Program-made: the position numbers and the translations under genes
DNA from: Advenella sp. FME57
GTDB lineage: Bacteria > Pseudomonadota > Gammaproteobacteria > Burkholderiales > Burkholderiaceae_B
Assembly (NCBI RefSeq): GCF_014897675.1
Contig: NZ_JABUXU010000006.1
Location: 62,001 to 126,000 of the forward strand
Direction: 5' to 3'
Length of the DNA: 64,000 bases
Shown: in pieces, positions 18,909-28,691 of the stretch
How the letters are laid out: each line of letters opens with the position of its first letter
Position numbering within the stretch: the first letter of the stretch is position 1
The notes under the pieces: generated by a model
Told to the model about the DNA's origin: nothing
What the model saw: only the letters and a program-made list of their open reading frames with translations
Databases searched by the model: none

Positions 18909-20985
18909 GTGATCCGTCCGCCAAATGAAATATTTCTTTTACACGCGTCATATATGCCTGTTCGCTGTGGCGCTCCAGAACGAGAGACAGCGCGTCTTTC
19001 CTTAACTGGTCAACATCAAGGGAGTTGTCATAAAGTTGACGAATCGCATCCAGATAACGATCAGCCATTGTCGCATCGTCAAAATCATTATCGAGCAACA
19101 GTCCTGTCTTATCGTGATACACAATTTCGCCAATACCGCCCACATTTGGTGCGATTACAAGCAGTCCCTCAGCCATGGCCTCAAGCACGATGTTCGGCAA
19201 ACCATCAAACCGGCTGGTGTAGATCAGCGCATCATATCCGGCAGCATGCAAATCTGCAAACTTTGCGAACCCGCCCTTGTAGGCAACGTTGGGAATGGTG
19301 GCCAGTTGATTGCCGTTTTCAACAAATACACTTTGTCCATAGACATCCAGCACAATATCCGGGTCGAATTCAAGCAATCTAGCCGCGATGAACGGGATCA
19401 ATTCAGGACGCTTTTCATAATCCAGCCGCGACGCCCAGAGCAGGCGCTTGACTGGCGAGAACTGCTTCAGATTGTCGGGTAGCAAATCACTGGCGCATTT
19501 CGCAAACAGCGTTTCACGCTTAAGGCCATCGATGTCAAGCCGCTGCTCCGCGTAGCGGATAGACGCAGGTTGATCCGAAACAATGTGCGTAAGATTTGGG
19601 GCAAATTCTGAGATGAAATACAAGCTGCTACCGTCAGTAAAGTTGACGCCTCGATCCGGATAAACAGCGTTGCTGAAATAATAGAATACCGCCTGATTGG
19701 TCAACTCTGCGGAAAACCGTTCGAAGAACGAAAATGCATAAGGACACGACTTGATATGCAGCATGCTGGCGCCCGCCACCGCCTGGATTATTCTAAGTGT
19801 AATAATATGGATATCACTTAGCTGCCAGCGCGAACATATGTCATACAAATCGATGAAAGTGCACTGTTCGGGCAGCAAATGCAGCGCATGTTGCTTGTAT
19901 TTTTCCCCACAAAGTATCAGAACGCGCTTGGCCGGATCCAGCTTCCGCAAAGTTTTTACCACATCAAGAATGTATTTTTCCCCACCACCCTTGGAAACAA
20001 ACGGAAATAGCACAACGTCGGTAAATTGGGTATCATCCAGGTCCTTGACCGCCTCGTAATAGGCGCAGCCCGGCGAAAGTGGTCCGCCCTTTGACGAACC
20101 GACATTGAGCCGCCTGACCAGTTCCAGATCGATTTTCGGCTCTATGTAATTGGCAGCAGCAAATGACTCAAGTATCACATCTGATGCCAGCAACCGTTGA
20201 CGCATGCGTTCGCTATTGAATCCATCAAACCATTTTCTGCCGTCAATTCGCCGATAATCATCAGCACATCGTTGCACAAATACGCTCGGCATGAAGAGCC
20301 TGGAAAACGGAATAATGCGTCCGTGGGAGGTGGTCATAATGCTATTGCGACGTTGTCTGTAAAACAGAATCGTATCGCTGGCCACATCAAACCGATAACC
20401 GGCGGCCACAGCTTCACAATTGAAATGCCAATCCTCAAATGCCTTCATGCCGCCACGCGCATCGACAAACTGCAGATTATCGAACACCGACCTGTGGCAG
20501 CCGATGCGGGACACGTATGAATTGGCACCGAACAGCATGATATTGGTCACATCCTCGCTTGACGTATATTGCCCCCAATAGGTTCGATCGCCAAACGAGC
20601 AGACATGTTCCGGACAAATAATCGTATTGGGGCCATGGGCAAGCAAGGCCTGATGCATCTGGACAAAGAAATTATAGGACACCAGATCATCGGCATCTGC
20701 AGTAGTAACATATTCCCCGCCCGCAGCAGCGATGCCATCATTGCGCGATAATCCCAAAGAGCGGTTACTGACGTGCAGAACTTTGTACGAGTCGAACTCT
20801 GAATAGTTCGCTTTTTCGACCCACTCGCGCGTGGCCTCATCGGCACTGTCCAGCACCAGAATAAGCTCTGAGGTGAGCCCTTTATGGCGAGCAAACTCTG
20901 CCGCGTGGGCAAGCGAGCGCAGCGTCCTTTTCAGGTATGGTGCCTCGTTGTGTAAATTGAGAACAACTGAATAGTCGATAGTCAT
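18901..20985 (-). CDS. Bifunctional GT2-GT4 glycosyltransferase fusion
   Basis: A 694-residue protein with two catalytic modules. Residues about 1-260 are a GT-A family-2 domain (YSVVLNLHNEAPYLKRTLRSL; TTADADDLVS as DxD). Residues about 320-690 are a GT-B family-4 domain with VSKGGGEKYILDVV near its start, LWASRLDYEKRPEL, and the EX7E region NIVLEAMAEGLLVIAPNVGGI. It probably makes two successive linkages. The frame opens at a TTG at 21006; I use the ATG at 20985, which has CGGGAAG just upstream. It is coupled to the pyruvyltransferase-family gene downstream. The sugars involved cannot be deduced. Confidence 0.82.
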   Translation of the reverse strand: MTIDYSVVLNLHNEAPYLKRTLRSLAHAAEFARHKGLTSELILVLDSADEATREWVEKANYSEFDSYKVLHVSNRSLGLSRNDGIAAAGGEYVTTADADDLVSYNFFVQMHQALLAHGPNTIICPEHVCSFGDRTYWGQYTSSEDVTNIMLFGANSYVSRIGCHRSVFDNLQFVDARGGMKAFEDWHFNCEAVAAGYRFDVASDTILFYRQRRNSIMTTSHGRIIPFSRLFMPSVFVQRCADDYRRIDGRKWFDGFNSERMRQRLLASDVILESFAAANYIEPKIDLELVRRLNVGSSKGGPLSPGCAYYEAVKDLDDTQFTDVVLFPFVSKGGGEKYILDVVKTLRKLDPAKRVLILCGEKYKQHALHLLPEQCTFIDLYDICSRWQLSDIHIITLRIIQAVAGASMLHIKSCPYAFSFFERFSAELTNQAVFYYFSNAVYPDRGVNFTDGSSLYFISEFAPNLTHIVSDQPASIRYAEQRLDIDGLKRETLFAKCASDLLPDNLKQFSPVKRLLWASRLDYEKRPELIPFIAARLLEFDPDIVLDVYGQSVFVENGNQLATIPNVAYKGGFAKFADLHAAGYDALIYTSRFDGLPNIVLEAMAEGLLVIAPNVGGIGEIVYHDKTGLLLDNDFDDATMADRYLDAIRQLYDNSLDVDQLRKDALSLVLERHSEQAYMTRVKEIFHLADGSHE

Positions 20986-21093
20986 GTACTTCCCGTTACG
21001 ACTCAATAAAAAAACGGTGGGCGGGTTTCGCCATCGCTACTGACTGCCAGCAACCCGCAAACCGGTTTATGTCAAATGACCAATATGCCCATG

Positions 21094-22404
21094 TCAGCGA
21101 GCGCCATACCCTGTCAGCATTGTCTTGACTGTCAGGAAAATTATATAAATATCCAGAGCGAAAGAGGCATTCTTGATGTAATAAAAATCATGTTCTATCT
21201 TGATCTGCGTTTCATCAACGTCGGCCGCATAACCAGACCGAACCTGTGCCCACCCGGTGATGCCGGGCTTGAGCACGTGCCGATAACTGTAGAACGGAAT
21301 AAGCTCGTCAAACTGCTCGACAAAACTGGGCTGTTCCGGACGCGGGCCGATCAGGCTCATTTCACCACGGATTACATTGATGTACTGCGGCAATTCGTCA
21401 ATGCGCAGCATTCTGATAATACGCCCCACCCGGGTAATGCGACCATCGTTTTCCCTCGCAAATGCCTCAGTCTCGTTGCCGGTACAGGCCATGCTGCGAA
21501 ACTTGTACAAGGTAAAGGGCCGATTGCCGCGACCAATGCGGGTTTGGGTATACAAGATCGGGCCAGGACCATCCAGCCTGATACACACGGCGGTGACGGC
21601 GCATACAATAAGCACCAGCGGCAATGTAAGCAGAACAATGAAAATATCGAACAGGAACTTCAGGCGTTCGTAGTTGCGGCTGGGCAACAGCGACCCGATG
21701 TCGTTTTCAGACATTTTACGGATCGAAACCCGACCTGTGAGCGATTCCAGCAAATGCTTGGCGTTATAGACGGCCGTGCCCTTGAGCACACAGCGCGTCA
21801 GAAAGCGCTCCCAGGTGCCGTCAATGGCATCGAAATCGGCAACCACACCGTCATAACGGATTTCCTGGAGATCCGGCGCCTTCAGAATACGCGTGTCAAT
21901 GAACGGAATCCTGGTCAGTTCAGCGGCGCGCCCCATGTCGATCACCGCCAGCTTGACCTTTTTAAGGTGCTGCAGCACCATAAATTCGATATGCAGCCAG
22001 AACAACGCCACAATACCGCTGGCAAACAGCAGATACCGTGATACTTCCAGGCGAAACAGCAATACGATCAGCGACAGGATCAAATAGATCGCCAGAACCT
22101 GAGGCGCGACCAGGGCGGCATTGCGTCCACCAGGGTAACGGGTCAGCAGGCGGAAGACGGCCACGTTAGACAGGACCAGCGCAAGCGTGGTGACAACTGC
22201 TGCCGTGACCTGGCCGTTATCGGGCGACCAGACAGCCCGCGGCCCCCACATCAGCACGTAAGGCAATACAACGCACAGACTCCAGCCGATTACTATTGAA
22301 AACACCCTGGAGAACAGGAGTTGCTCAAAAAAACGGTCAAACCGGCGGGCAGGAATTAGTTCATTCACGTTTCGGTACTGATCCATGTAATACACGACAT
22401 GCAT
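21094..22404 (-). CDS. Undecaprenyl-phosphate sugar phosphotransferase (WcaJ/PssY-like, initiating enzyme)
   Basis: A 436-residue polyprenyl glycosylphosphotransferase that starts glycan synthesis by moving a sugar-1-phosphate to undecaprenyl phosphate. Four to five N-terminal hydrophobic segments (about residues 28-150) precede a degenerate nucleotide-binding-like middle and a further membrane helix near 250. The C-terminal catalytic domain has DGPGPILYTQTRIGRG, FTLYKFRSM, RIDELPQYINVIRGEMSLIGPRP and KPGITGWAQV, all hallmarks of the bacterial sugar transferase family. The protein carries the long N-terminal half typical of WcaJ. It begins the leftward block that includes the GT2-GT4 fusion and the pyruvyltransferase-family gene, across a 108-bp gap. 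Confidence 0.92.
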   Translation of the reverse strand: MHVVYYMDQYRNVNELIPARRFDRFFEQLLFSRVFSIVIGWSLCVVLPYVLMWGPRAVWSPDNGQVTAAVVTTLALVLSNVAVFRLLTRYPGGRNAALVAPQVLAIYLILSLIVLLFRLEVSRYLLFASGIVALFWLHIEFMVLQHLKKVKLAVIDMGRAAELTRIPFIDTRILKAPDLQEIRYDGVVADFDAIDGTWERFLTRCVLKGTAVYNAKHLLESLTGRVSIRKMSENDIGSLLPSRNYERLKFLFDIFIVLLTLPLVLIVCAVTAVCIRLDGPGPILYTQTRIGRGNRPFTLYKFRSMACTGNETEAFARENDGRITRVGRIIRMLRIDELPQYINVIRGEMSLIGPRPEQPSFVEQFDELIPFYSYRHVLKPGITGWAQVRSGYAADVDETQIKIEHDFYYIKNASFALDIYIIFLTVKTMLTGYGAR

Positions 22405-22623
22405 TACACTACGGATCGGAAGATAAAGCTGCTAGTTTACCGCTTAAAGGTCACACTTCGCCTGTGAGCAATTAAAGTATTGAAAAGGCGTTGTATTGCC
22501 GACAACACCTTATTTCAGGGCGTTTCCAACATAAAGAAGACTCATTCGCATTTATTCCTTACGGTATACTTGGCGCTATCGCTCGACAAGCTTTAACCCT
22601 GAACTGTTTTTGGCAGGAACACC

Positions 22624-24195
22624 TTGAATACTGAACCGGACGCTCACAAATCATTGACACAAATGCTGCAATGGCACGCATACGTCAAGGCTATCAATGC
22701 TGCGCCTCGTGCGGCCCCTGCCCCGCGGCTTATCGAGGCCGGTGGCATGCTGATCGACCTGACTGCCCAAACCTATAGTCCGGATGTACTCACAACCACC
22801 ACTGCCCTGCTCCAAGCCCGCAACTTTACCGGCGCCCGCCAGGCGCTGTTTGACGGCGAACCAGTCAATACCACAGAGAACCGGGCAGCCTGGCACACTC
22901 AGTTGCGCACCCCCCGTCCCGTCGAAGAAGTTGCCGAGGAACGCAAGCGCGCGCTTGCGTTCGTTCGGCGCAGCGACAGCGAGCGCCGCTGGCGCAACAT
23001 TGTCCATATCGGCATTGGCGGCAGCGACTGGGGCGTAAGGCTGGTCGTGGGCGCCTTTGGCTATGCCGGCATGTGGCGTAATATCCGTTTTGTTGCCAAT
23101 ATCGACGGTCATGCGGTCGAGGGGGGGCTTGCTGGCCTTGATCCGCGCGAAACACTGATCGTCGTGGCTACAAAATCGTTCAAAACGGCCGAAACCCTGG
23201 AGAATGCCAACCGGGCTATTGAATGGATGCAGGCGGCAGGCATTGCCAAGCCGCTGAACCAGGTGATTGCAGTAACGGCCAACCCACAGGCGGCCCAGGA
23301 ATGGGGTCTGCAGCAAAGCCAGATATTCCGGTTCTGGGACTGGGTGGGGGGGCGTTTCTCCATCTGGTCGGCCGTGGGTGTCGCTGCGGGCCTGGCGGTA
23401 GGGCCCGATGTGGTTGCCGGGCTGCAAAGTGGCGCCAAGGCCATGGACGACCACTTCCTGACCACGCCCATCCAAGAGAATGCGCCAGTGCAACTGGCCA
23501 TGGCCGGTATCGCCAATCGCAGTATCCTGAATTATGGCTCGCTCAATATTTCGGCTTATGATTCCCGGCTGGCCAACCTGATTCCCTATATCCAGCAACT
23601 GGAAATGGAGTCGCTGGGCAAATCGGTCGATATCAATGGACAACCGATTACCGTGCCTACCGGGCCGGCAGTCTGGGGGATGCCGGGCACCGATGCGCAG
23701 CATACGTTTTTCCAGTGGCTGCACCAGGGTAGCGACGGCGCGCCGGTCGATTTCATCGCCTGCCAGCACGAGGATCATGCCTGGAAAGAACACCACATCC
23801 AGTTGCTTGCCCACTGCCTGGCCCAGCGCGAAGCGCTGATGAACGGCAAGACGTATGAACAGGCGTTGCGCGAAAACATAGAGACGGGAATGCCGGACGC
23901 AGCCGCCCGCGAGCTGGCAAAACACAAGGTCCACCCCGGCGGCCGGCCGTCCAACCTGATTATGATGCCCAGCCTGACGCCTTTTTCGCTGGGAGCCCTG
24001 CTGGCCCTGTATGAACACAAGGTATTTGTCCAGGGCCTGGTGTGGGGCCTGAACCCATTCGATCAATGGGGGGTGGAGTACGGCAAGGTGCTGGCAACCG
24101 ACATTACCGCCGAATTGAAAGGCGCAGCAGCACTGGCGCCGCACGACGCCTCTACCCATTACTGGATTGAACGCATTCGGTCGCAAATGGAATGA
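22624..24195 (+). CDS. pgi: Glucose-6-phosphate isomerase
   Basis: A 523-residue enzyme interconverting glucose 6-phosphate and fructose 6-phosphate. Signature segments are HIGIGGSDWG, the phosphate-site KSFKTAETLENA, DWVGGRFSIWS (the first pgi family signature) and the active-site QLEMESLGKSVD. The C-terminal GALLALYEHKVFVQGLVWGLNPFDQWGVE block is present. I start it at TTG 22624 because AGGA lies 5 bp before it; the next ATG (22663) would remove conserved N-terminal sequence. Its stop overlaps the start of a GT4 gene (ATGA), coupling sugar-phosphate supply to glycan synthesis. It is a little shorter than the E. coli enzyme (549 residues). Confidence 0.96.
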   Translation: MNTEPDAHKSLTQMLQWHAYVKAINAAPRAAPAPRLIEAGGMLIDLTAQTYSPDVLTTTTALLQARNFTGARQALFDGEPVNTTENRAAWHTQLRTPRPVEEVAEERKRALAFVRRSDSERRWRNIVHIGIGGSDWGVRLVVGAFGYAGMWRNIRFVANIDGHAVEGGLAGLDPRETLIVVATKSFKTAETLENANRAIEWMQAAGIAKPLNQVIAVTANPQAAQEWGLQQSQIFRFWDWVGGRFSIWSAVGVAAGLAVGPDVVAGLQSGAKAMDDHFLTTPIQENAPVQLAMAGIANRSILNYGSLNISAYDSRLANLIPYIQQLEMESLGKSVDINGQPITVPTGPAVWGMPGTDAQHTFFQWLHQGSDGAPVDFIACQHEDHAWKEHHIQLLAHCLAQREALMNGKTYEQALRENIETGMPDAAARELAKHKVHPGGRPSNLIMMPSLTPFSLGALLALYEHKVFVQGLVWGLNPFDQWGVEYGKVLATDITAELKGAAALAPHDASTHYWIERIRSQME

Positions 24196-25301
24196 AAATC
24201 CTCTTTACCAATTTCCATAAACGCAACGGCGGCGGGCACGTAACCTATATTCTGAACCTGTTGCGGCAGTTTGCCGACCATGACTGCTGGCTGGCCACGC
24301 CCGGCACCAGCAGACTGTTTCGCTATGCCCACGCGCTGGACGGCGTGACGGTCAGGGAACAGACCTTCAATTCCCGTATCGGCAAACTGATTCCGGAAGT
24401 ACGCCAGTTGCGACAATTGATCAGGCAGGAGCAGTTTGACATTATTCACGTCAACGCCTCTGCGGATCACCGGCACGTGATGCTGGCCTGCCTGGGGTTG
24501 CCGCAGCGACAACGCCCGCGCATTGTTCTTACCAAACACAACGACCATTCGGTGCATACGATCGGACACCGGCTGCGCGCCTGGCTGGCCACCGATGCCG
24601 TCATTGCCGTCAGCCACTACGTGGCGGGATTGTTCGCCGACAGCGCCTACTCGTGCTTTCCGATACACGTGATTCATCACGGCGTTGACGTGCAGCATTT
24701 TGCACCACCCTCCCGCGCTGAACGAAGCGCGGCACGCAAAAGCCTGCTGGGTGCAGATGATCCGCAATTGATTGTGTTTGGCAGCACCGGCGGCACCGAT
24801 TATGAAAAAGGCTGGCTCGAACTGGTATATGCGGTGGCAGGACTACCAGACGCATTACGCAGGCGGTGCCGTATCGTGGTGGCCGGCGACCCGCCGCCGG
24901 ACGATATTATCCAGAGTATCGACGGGCTCCAAATGCAGAACCAGGTGATCTTTCCTGGATTGCTGGATGACACGCGCCCCGTGCTGGCCGCCAGCGACTT
25001 AGGATTTGTCCTGTCGCACCGGGAAGCACTGTCTTATGCTGCGCGTGAAAGCATGGCATGCGGGCTGCCGACCATCGTGAGTGATACGGGCGGCCTGCCC
25101 GAAAACCTGGAGCATGGCGTCTCGGGTTGGGTAACGCCGACACAGGACGTCACCGCATTGCGCGCCCTGCTTGCGAAGATTCTGCCTGATGCGCCAGCCC
25201 TGGCAACCGTGGCTCAGCATACGCGGCAACGCGCCGAAGTCTTGTTCAATCTGTCGGTCTTTGCCAACAGCACCATGGATGTATACAAAGGCGTGCGCTA
25301 A
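24192..25301 (+). CDS. GT4-family glycosyltransferase, translationally coupled to pgi
   Basis: A 369-residue GT-B glycosyltransferase. The glycine-rich NGGGHVTYILNLLRQF near the N-terminus binds the acceptor side. Residues about 190-350 are the GT4 donor domain with FGSTGGTDYEKGWLEL and the EX7E-type region REALSYAARESMACGLPTIVSDTGG. It should act in the cytoplasm on an LPS or capsule intermediate. The ATG overlaps the pgi stop by 4 bp. It resembles LPS core-type transferases (RfaG/WaaG-like) more than capsule ones, but the substrate is not clear. A GC-rich hairpin and a repeat array follow. Confidence 0.88.
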   Translation: MKILFTNFHKRNGGGHVTYILNLLRQFADHDCWLATPGTSRLFRYAHALDGVTVREQTFNSRIGKLIPEVRQLRQLIRQEQFDIIHVNASADHRHVMLACLGLPQRQRPRIVLTKHNDHSVHTIGHRLRAWLATDAVIAVSHYVAGLFADSAYSCFPIHVIHHGVDVQHFAPPSRAERSAARKSLLGADDPQLIVFGSTGGTDYEKGWLELVYAVAGLPDALRRRCRIVVAGDPPPDDIIQSIDGLQMQNQVIFPGLLDDTRPVLAASDLGFVLSHREALSYAARESMACGLPTIVSDTGGLPENLEHGVSGWVTPTQDVTALRALLAKILPDAPALATVAQHTRQRAEVLFNLSVFANSTMDVYKGVR

Positions 25302-25328
25302 CCCTGTTGTCGCCGTGGGTGCACCAGA

Positions 25329-25347
25329 CGCGGCCTGTCGGGCCGCG
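25329..25347. other. GC-rich hairpin after the GT4 gene
   Basis: CGCGGCC, loop TGTCG and GGCCGCG form a perfect 7-bp stem 28 bp beyond the stop. There is no T run, so it is not a classical terminator, but it may mark the transcript end. Confidence 0.5.
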
Positions 25348-25358
25348 CAAGTCCATCT

Positions 25359-25456
25359 GCGCCATTTCATCTGCACGATTTCACCGGCGTGATTGCATTT
25401 GAGCTATTTCGTTTGCGCTATCTCATTTGCGCTGTCTCGTTCGCACCCTCTTTCTT
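25359..25456. repeat. Seven degenerate 14-bp tandem repeats between convergent genes
   Basis: Seven consecutive 14-bp units fill the gap between the GT4 stop and the galE stop: GCGCCATTTCATCT, GCACGATTTCACCG, GCGTGATTGCATTT, GAGCTATTTCGTTT, GCGCTATCTCATTT, GCGCTGTCTCGTTC and GCACCCTCTTTCTT. The register is exact although the units diverge. No open frame or spacer structure is associated with it. Confidence 0.8.
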
Positions 25457-25482
25457 TTAGCGAACCATCCAGACGCTTGCCG

Positions 25483-26517
25483 CTATTGTTGATCGCTGTC
25501 GTCGCTCCGATAGCCCTGTGGGTTGTTTTTTTGCCAGCGCCAGCTGTCAGACATCATCAGTGACAGCCCCCGTCTGGCGGTCCAGCCCAGTTCCCGGCTC
25601 GCCTTCTCGGGATTGGACCAGCACTCGGCGATATCGCCTTCGCGCCGGGGCGATAACGTATAGGGAATGGACACCGCCGTGGCCTCTTCAAATGCCTTGA
25701 CGATATCCAGCACGGAGTACCCTTTGCCCGTACCCAGATTCCAGGTATGGGCGCCGGTTTTATCGTGAATAAAATTTAAGGCAGCCAGGTGACCCTGGGC
25801 CAGATCGACCACATGGATATAGTCCCGCACACCGGTGCCATCGGGCGTCGGGTAGTCACTACCGAATATGGCCAGCTTTTCCAGTTTCCCAACCGCCACC
25901 TGCGTAATGTAAGGCAACAGATTGTTGGGAATGCCGTTGGGATCTTCGCCGATATACCCGGATTCGTGCGCCCCGGCAGGATTAAAGTAACGCAGAATTG
26001 CCACCGACCATCGCGGATCGGACTTTGCCAAATCCTGCAGGATGCGCTCGACCATCAGCTTGGAACTGCCATAGGGATTGGTGGGATTGCCCACCGGACA
26101 GGTTTCTGCAATCGGCATGGTCTCGGGCTCGCCATAGACGGTCGCTGAAGAACTGAAAACAATGCGACGGACCCCGGCGTCGGCCATGGCTTCGGTCAGT
26201 GTGACTGTTCCGCCCACATTATTATCGTAATACCGAAGTGGCTGGCGGACACTTTCACCCACGGCTTTCAGGCCGGCAAAATGCACCACCGCATCAATAT
26301 TGTGCGCGCTAAACAGCGCATCCAGCACAGGCCGGTCGCGAATATCGCCTTCAATAAAGATGACAGACTTTCCGGTGATTTTCTCTACCCGGTCCAGCGA
26401 TGTGACCGAGCTGTTGGACAGATTGTCCAGCACGACAATCTCGTGTCCTGCACTCAGTAATTCGATAACGGTGTGTGAGCCAATAAACCCGGCGCCGCCG
26501 GTAATCAGAAGTTTCAT
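25483..26517 (-). CDS. galE: UDP-glucose 4-epimerase
   Basis: A 344-residue extended short-chain dehydrogenase that interconverts UDP-glucose and UDP-galactose with bound NAD. The N-terminal GGAGFIGSH is the TGxxGxxG dinucleotide site. [10 protein letters not shown] holds the active-site Ser, and the YxxxK catalytic pair is in [11 protein letters not shown]. The sequence [15 protein letters not shown] and the late [15 protein letters not shown] are typical of GalE proper. It closes the polysaccharide region and would supply UDP-galactose for it. It is convergent with the pgi-GT4 pair across the 14-bp repeats. Confidence 0.96.
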   Translation of the reverse strand: MKLLITGGAGFIGSHTVIELLSAGHEIVVLDNLSNSSVTSLDRVEKITGKSVIFIEGDIRDRPVLDALFSAHNIDAVVHFAGLKAVGESVRQPLRYYDNNVGGTVTLTEAMADAGVRRIVFSSSATVYGEPETMPIAETCPVGNPTNPYGSSKLMVERILQDLAKSDPRWSVAILRYFNPAGAHESGYIGEDPNGIPNNLLPYITQVAVGKLEKLAIFGSDYPTPDGTGVRDYIHVVDLAQGHLAALNFIHDKTGAHTWNLGTGKGYSVLDIVKAFEEATAVSIPYTLSPRREGDIAECWSNPEKASRELGWTARRGLSLMMSDSWRWQKNNPQGYRSDDSDQQ

Positions 26518-26661
26518 GCCGGGATTCCCACTATGCAGATTCAGATCGGAGTGATATTGACCGGATTATAGTGCAATGACCGGCGCAAAACCGGCGGGGC
26601 AACCGACTGAAAAGGGCAGATGGCGGGATAATTGACCGGAAAACGACAAACCGGACCGGAT

Positions 26662-26720
26662 TGCCTGCGCAACCCGTGTCCGGTAAATCATGCGCCATGC
26701 TCGTAACCATGGCGCAGGCA
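26662..26720. other. Two mutually exclusive hairpins between lipA and galE
   Basis: TGCGCCATG (26691-26699) pairs with CATGGCGCA (26708-26716) over an 8-base loop. TGCCTGCGC (26662-26670) pairs perfectly with GCGCAGGCA (26712-26720). The right arms overlap, so only one can form. The element lies downstream of lipA and upstream of galE, both on the minus strand. No T run follows. Confidence 0.45.
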
Positions 26721-26806
26721 TTGCCTGAATTTCAGAAAACCTCGTCGATAGAGCGATATAGTGCACGCCCAATCGCTAACGCCATCAGAGATCAGGTCTG
26801 CTCACA

Positions 26807-27787
26807 TCAGAAACCGGCCGCGTGGGCCTGTTCGTCGGCGTGGTAGGAAGACCGTACCATGGCCCCGACAGCAGCGTGCGTAAAGCCCATTTTGTAGGCC
26901 TCTTCCTCGAACATTTTGAAGGTATCGGGATGAACGTAACGCAGCACGGGTAAATGGTGTTCTGAAGGTTGCAGATACTGGCCAATGGTCAGCATATCAA
27001 TATCATGGTCGCGCATGTCGCGCATGACCTGCAGGATTTCCTCGTCGGTTTCGCCCAGTCCCACCATCAGGCCGGACTTGGTCGGTACGTTCGGATAGCG
27101 CTGTTTACAGTCGCGCAACAGTTTGAGCGAGTGCATGTAATCAGCGCCGGGACGGGACTGTTTATACAGGCGGGGAACGGTTTCCAGATTGTGGTTCATG
27201 ACATCGGGCAGGCCGTTGCCGAAAATGTCCAGCGCCTTGTCCAGGCGACCACGAAAATCGGGAACCAGCACTTCAATCTGGGTTTTGGGAGAACGGCTGC
27301 GCGTCTCGTTGATGCATTCGACAAAGTGGGCCGCGCCGCCATCGCGCAGATCATCGCGATCAACCGAAGTAATGACCACGTAGTTCAGACGCATCGCCGC
27401 GATGGATTTGGCCAGATTGGACGGCTCGTTGACATCCAGCGGATCGGGCCGGCCATGGCCCACATCACAGAACGGACAGCGACGCGTACATTTGTCGCCC
27501 ATAATCATGAAGGTAGCCGTACCCTTGCCAAAACACTCGCCAATATTGGGGCAGGAGGCTTCCTCACAGACTGTGAACAGATTGTGTTCGCGCAGGATTT
27601 TCTTGATGTCGTTAAAGCGTGAATTGGGCGCCGCCGCCTTGACGCGAATCCATTCGGGCTTTTTCAGGCGTTCAACCGGAATAATCTTGATTGGGATCCG
27701 CGACGTTTTATCGAAGGATTTCTGTTTCTTGGTGGCGTCGTACTGTTCGTCTTTGACAGTTGGGGTTACTGCTGTGTTGGTAGTCAT
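26807..27787 (-). CDS. lipA: Lipoyl synthase
   Basis: A 326-residue radical SAM enzyme that inserts two sulfurs into protein-bound octanoyl groups. Both iron-sulfur motifs are visible: [12 protein letters not shown] for the auxiliary cluster and CTRRCPFC for the SAM cluster. The C-terminal [12 protein letters not shown] carries the RSSY serine that ligates the auxiliary cluster. The N-terminus up to about residue 40 is basic and unconserved. It lies 274 bp downstream of lipB on the same strand and completes the lipoate assembly pair. Confidence 0.97.
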   Translation of the reverse strand: MTTNTAVTPTVKDEQYDATKKQKSFDKTSRIPIKIIPVERLKKPEWIRVKAAAPNSRFNDIKKILREHNLFTVCEEASCPNIGECFGKGTATFMIMGDKCTRRCPFCDVGHGRPDPLDVNEPSNLAKSIAAMRLNYVVITSVDRDDLRDGGAAHFVECINETRSRSPKTQIEVLVPDFRGRLDKALDIFGNGLPDVMNHNLETVPRLYKQSRPGADYMHSLKLLRDCKQRYPNVPTKSGLMVGLGETDEEILQVMRDMRDHDIDMLTIGQYLQPSEHHLPVLRYVHPDTFKMFEEEAYKMGFTHAAVGAMVRSSYHADEQAHAAGF

Positions 27788-27912
27788 AGTGATGTCACGG
27801 CCCTTATGGGAATGGACGTTACGGCAATAAGGCAGGTGTATTTACTGACGGCGATTTATGAAAGCCGCATGAAATTTCAGCTTATTTTAACGCTTAATAG
27901 GCGCTTATCCGC

Positions 27913-27941
27913 AAAAACCCTAAGAGCGCCATAAGTTTAGG
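27913..27941 (-). terminator. Possible terminator between lipB and lipA
   Basis: Read on the minus strand, CCTAA pairs with TTAGG around a 19-base segment and TTTTT follows. The stem is short, so the call is weak. If real, it would separate lipB and lipA transcripts. Confidence 0.3.
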
Positions 27942-28061
27942 CGGCGGCGCCTCTGGACAATGGGTGCCAGCGCGCATTCACCGGGCGATCGGGCCAGATC
28001 CCTGCCAGACCATGTTCCAGCCCTATCGCGAACACATTGCAGCCACAAACCCCGGCACGTA

Positions 28062-28691
28062 TCAGGAAAACCGGGGCAACAACCGCTCAAGCACGCGCAT
28101 GCCTGCTTCCTGCACAGTCGTATTGACACCCATGGTTTTCAGATCTACCGTTTGTAAACCCGCGTAGCCACAAGGATTGATGCCTGCAAAGGGTTGCAGG
28201 TCCATATCGACATTAAGGGCCAGGCCATGATAGGCGCAGCCCTGGCTGATTTTCACACCGAGCGCAGCAATTTTGGCCAGACTGCCGTCCTGCAAGGACA
28301 CATAGACGCCGGGCGCCCCAGCCTTGCGACAGGCTTGTTCCAGGCCGAAACTAGCCAGGGTGTCAAGCACGACATCCTCGATCAGCGTCACGTATTGCTT
28401 GACGTAAATGCCCTGGCGACGCAAATCGACCAGCGGATAGACGACCAGTTGCCCGGGACCGTGGTAGGTGACCTGTCCACCACGATTGCAATGGACCACC
28501 TCGATCGCACCGGTATTGAGCAAATGTTCCGGCTTGCCGGCTTGCCCCAGTGTATAAACCGGACGGTGCTCTACCAGCCAGATTTCGTCCGGTGTCTCTT
28601 TGTGGCGACCTTCGGTGAACGACTTCATGGCCTGCCATACCGGCTCGTAGGGCGCAGGCCCGTCCAGATGGCGTACCTGTACTTGCATCAC
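28062..28691 (-). CDS. lipB: Octanoyltransferase (lipoyl(octanoyl) transferase)
   Basis: A 209-residue transferase that moves octanoate from octanoyl-ACP to lipoyl domains. Family motifs are [29 protein letters not shown], the catalytic lysine in [10 protein letters not shown] and the catalytic cysteine in [10 protein letters not shown]. It overlaps the start of the upstream ybeD gene by 4 bp (ATGA), so the two are coupled. The order dat-ybeD-lipB-lipA is common in this bacterial family. Confidence 0.97.
   Translation of the reverse strand: MMQVQVRHLDGPAPYEPVWQAMKSFTEGRHKETPDEIWLVEHRPVYTLGQAGKPEHLLNTGAIEVVHCNRGGQVTYHGPGQLVVYPLVDLRRQGIYVKQYVTLIEDVVLDTLASFGLEQACRKAGAPGVYVSLQDGSLAKIAALGVKISQGCAYHGLALNVDMDLQPFAGINPCGYAGLQTVDLKTMGVNTTVQEAGMRVLERLLPRFS

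Noticed and set aside
22651-24186. A 511-codon open frame antisense to pgi
   Set aside because: pgi is unmistakable on the plus strand; the antisense protein has no recognisable motifs and arises from codon bias in GC-rich third positions.
25359-25456. CRISPR array or coding repeat
   Set aside because: Period is 14 bp with no spacers, and the frame is not open through the array with its neighbours.
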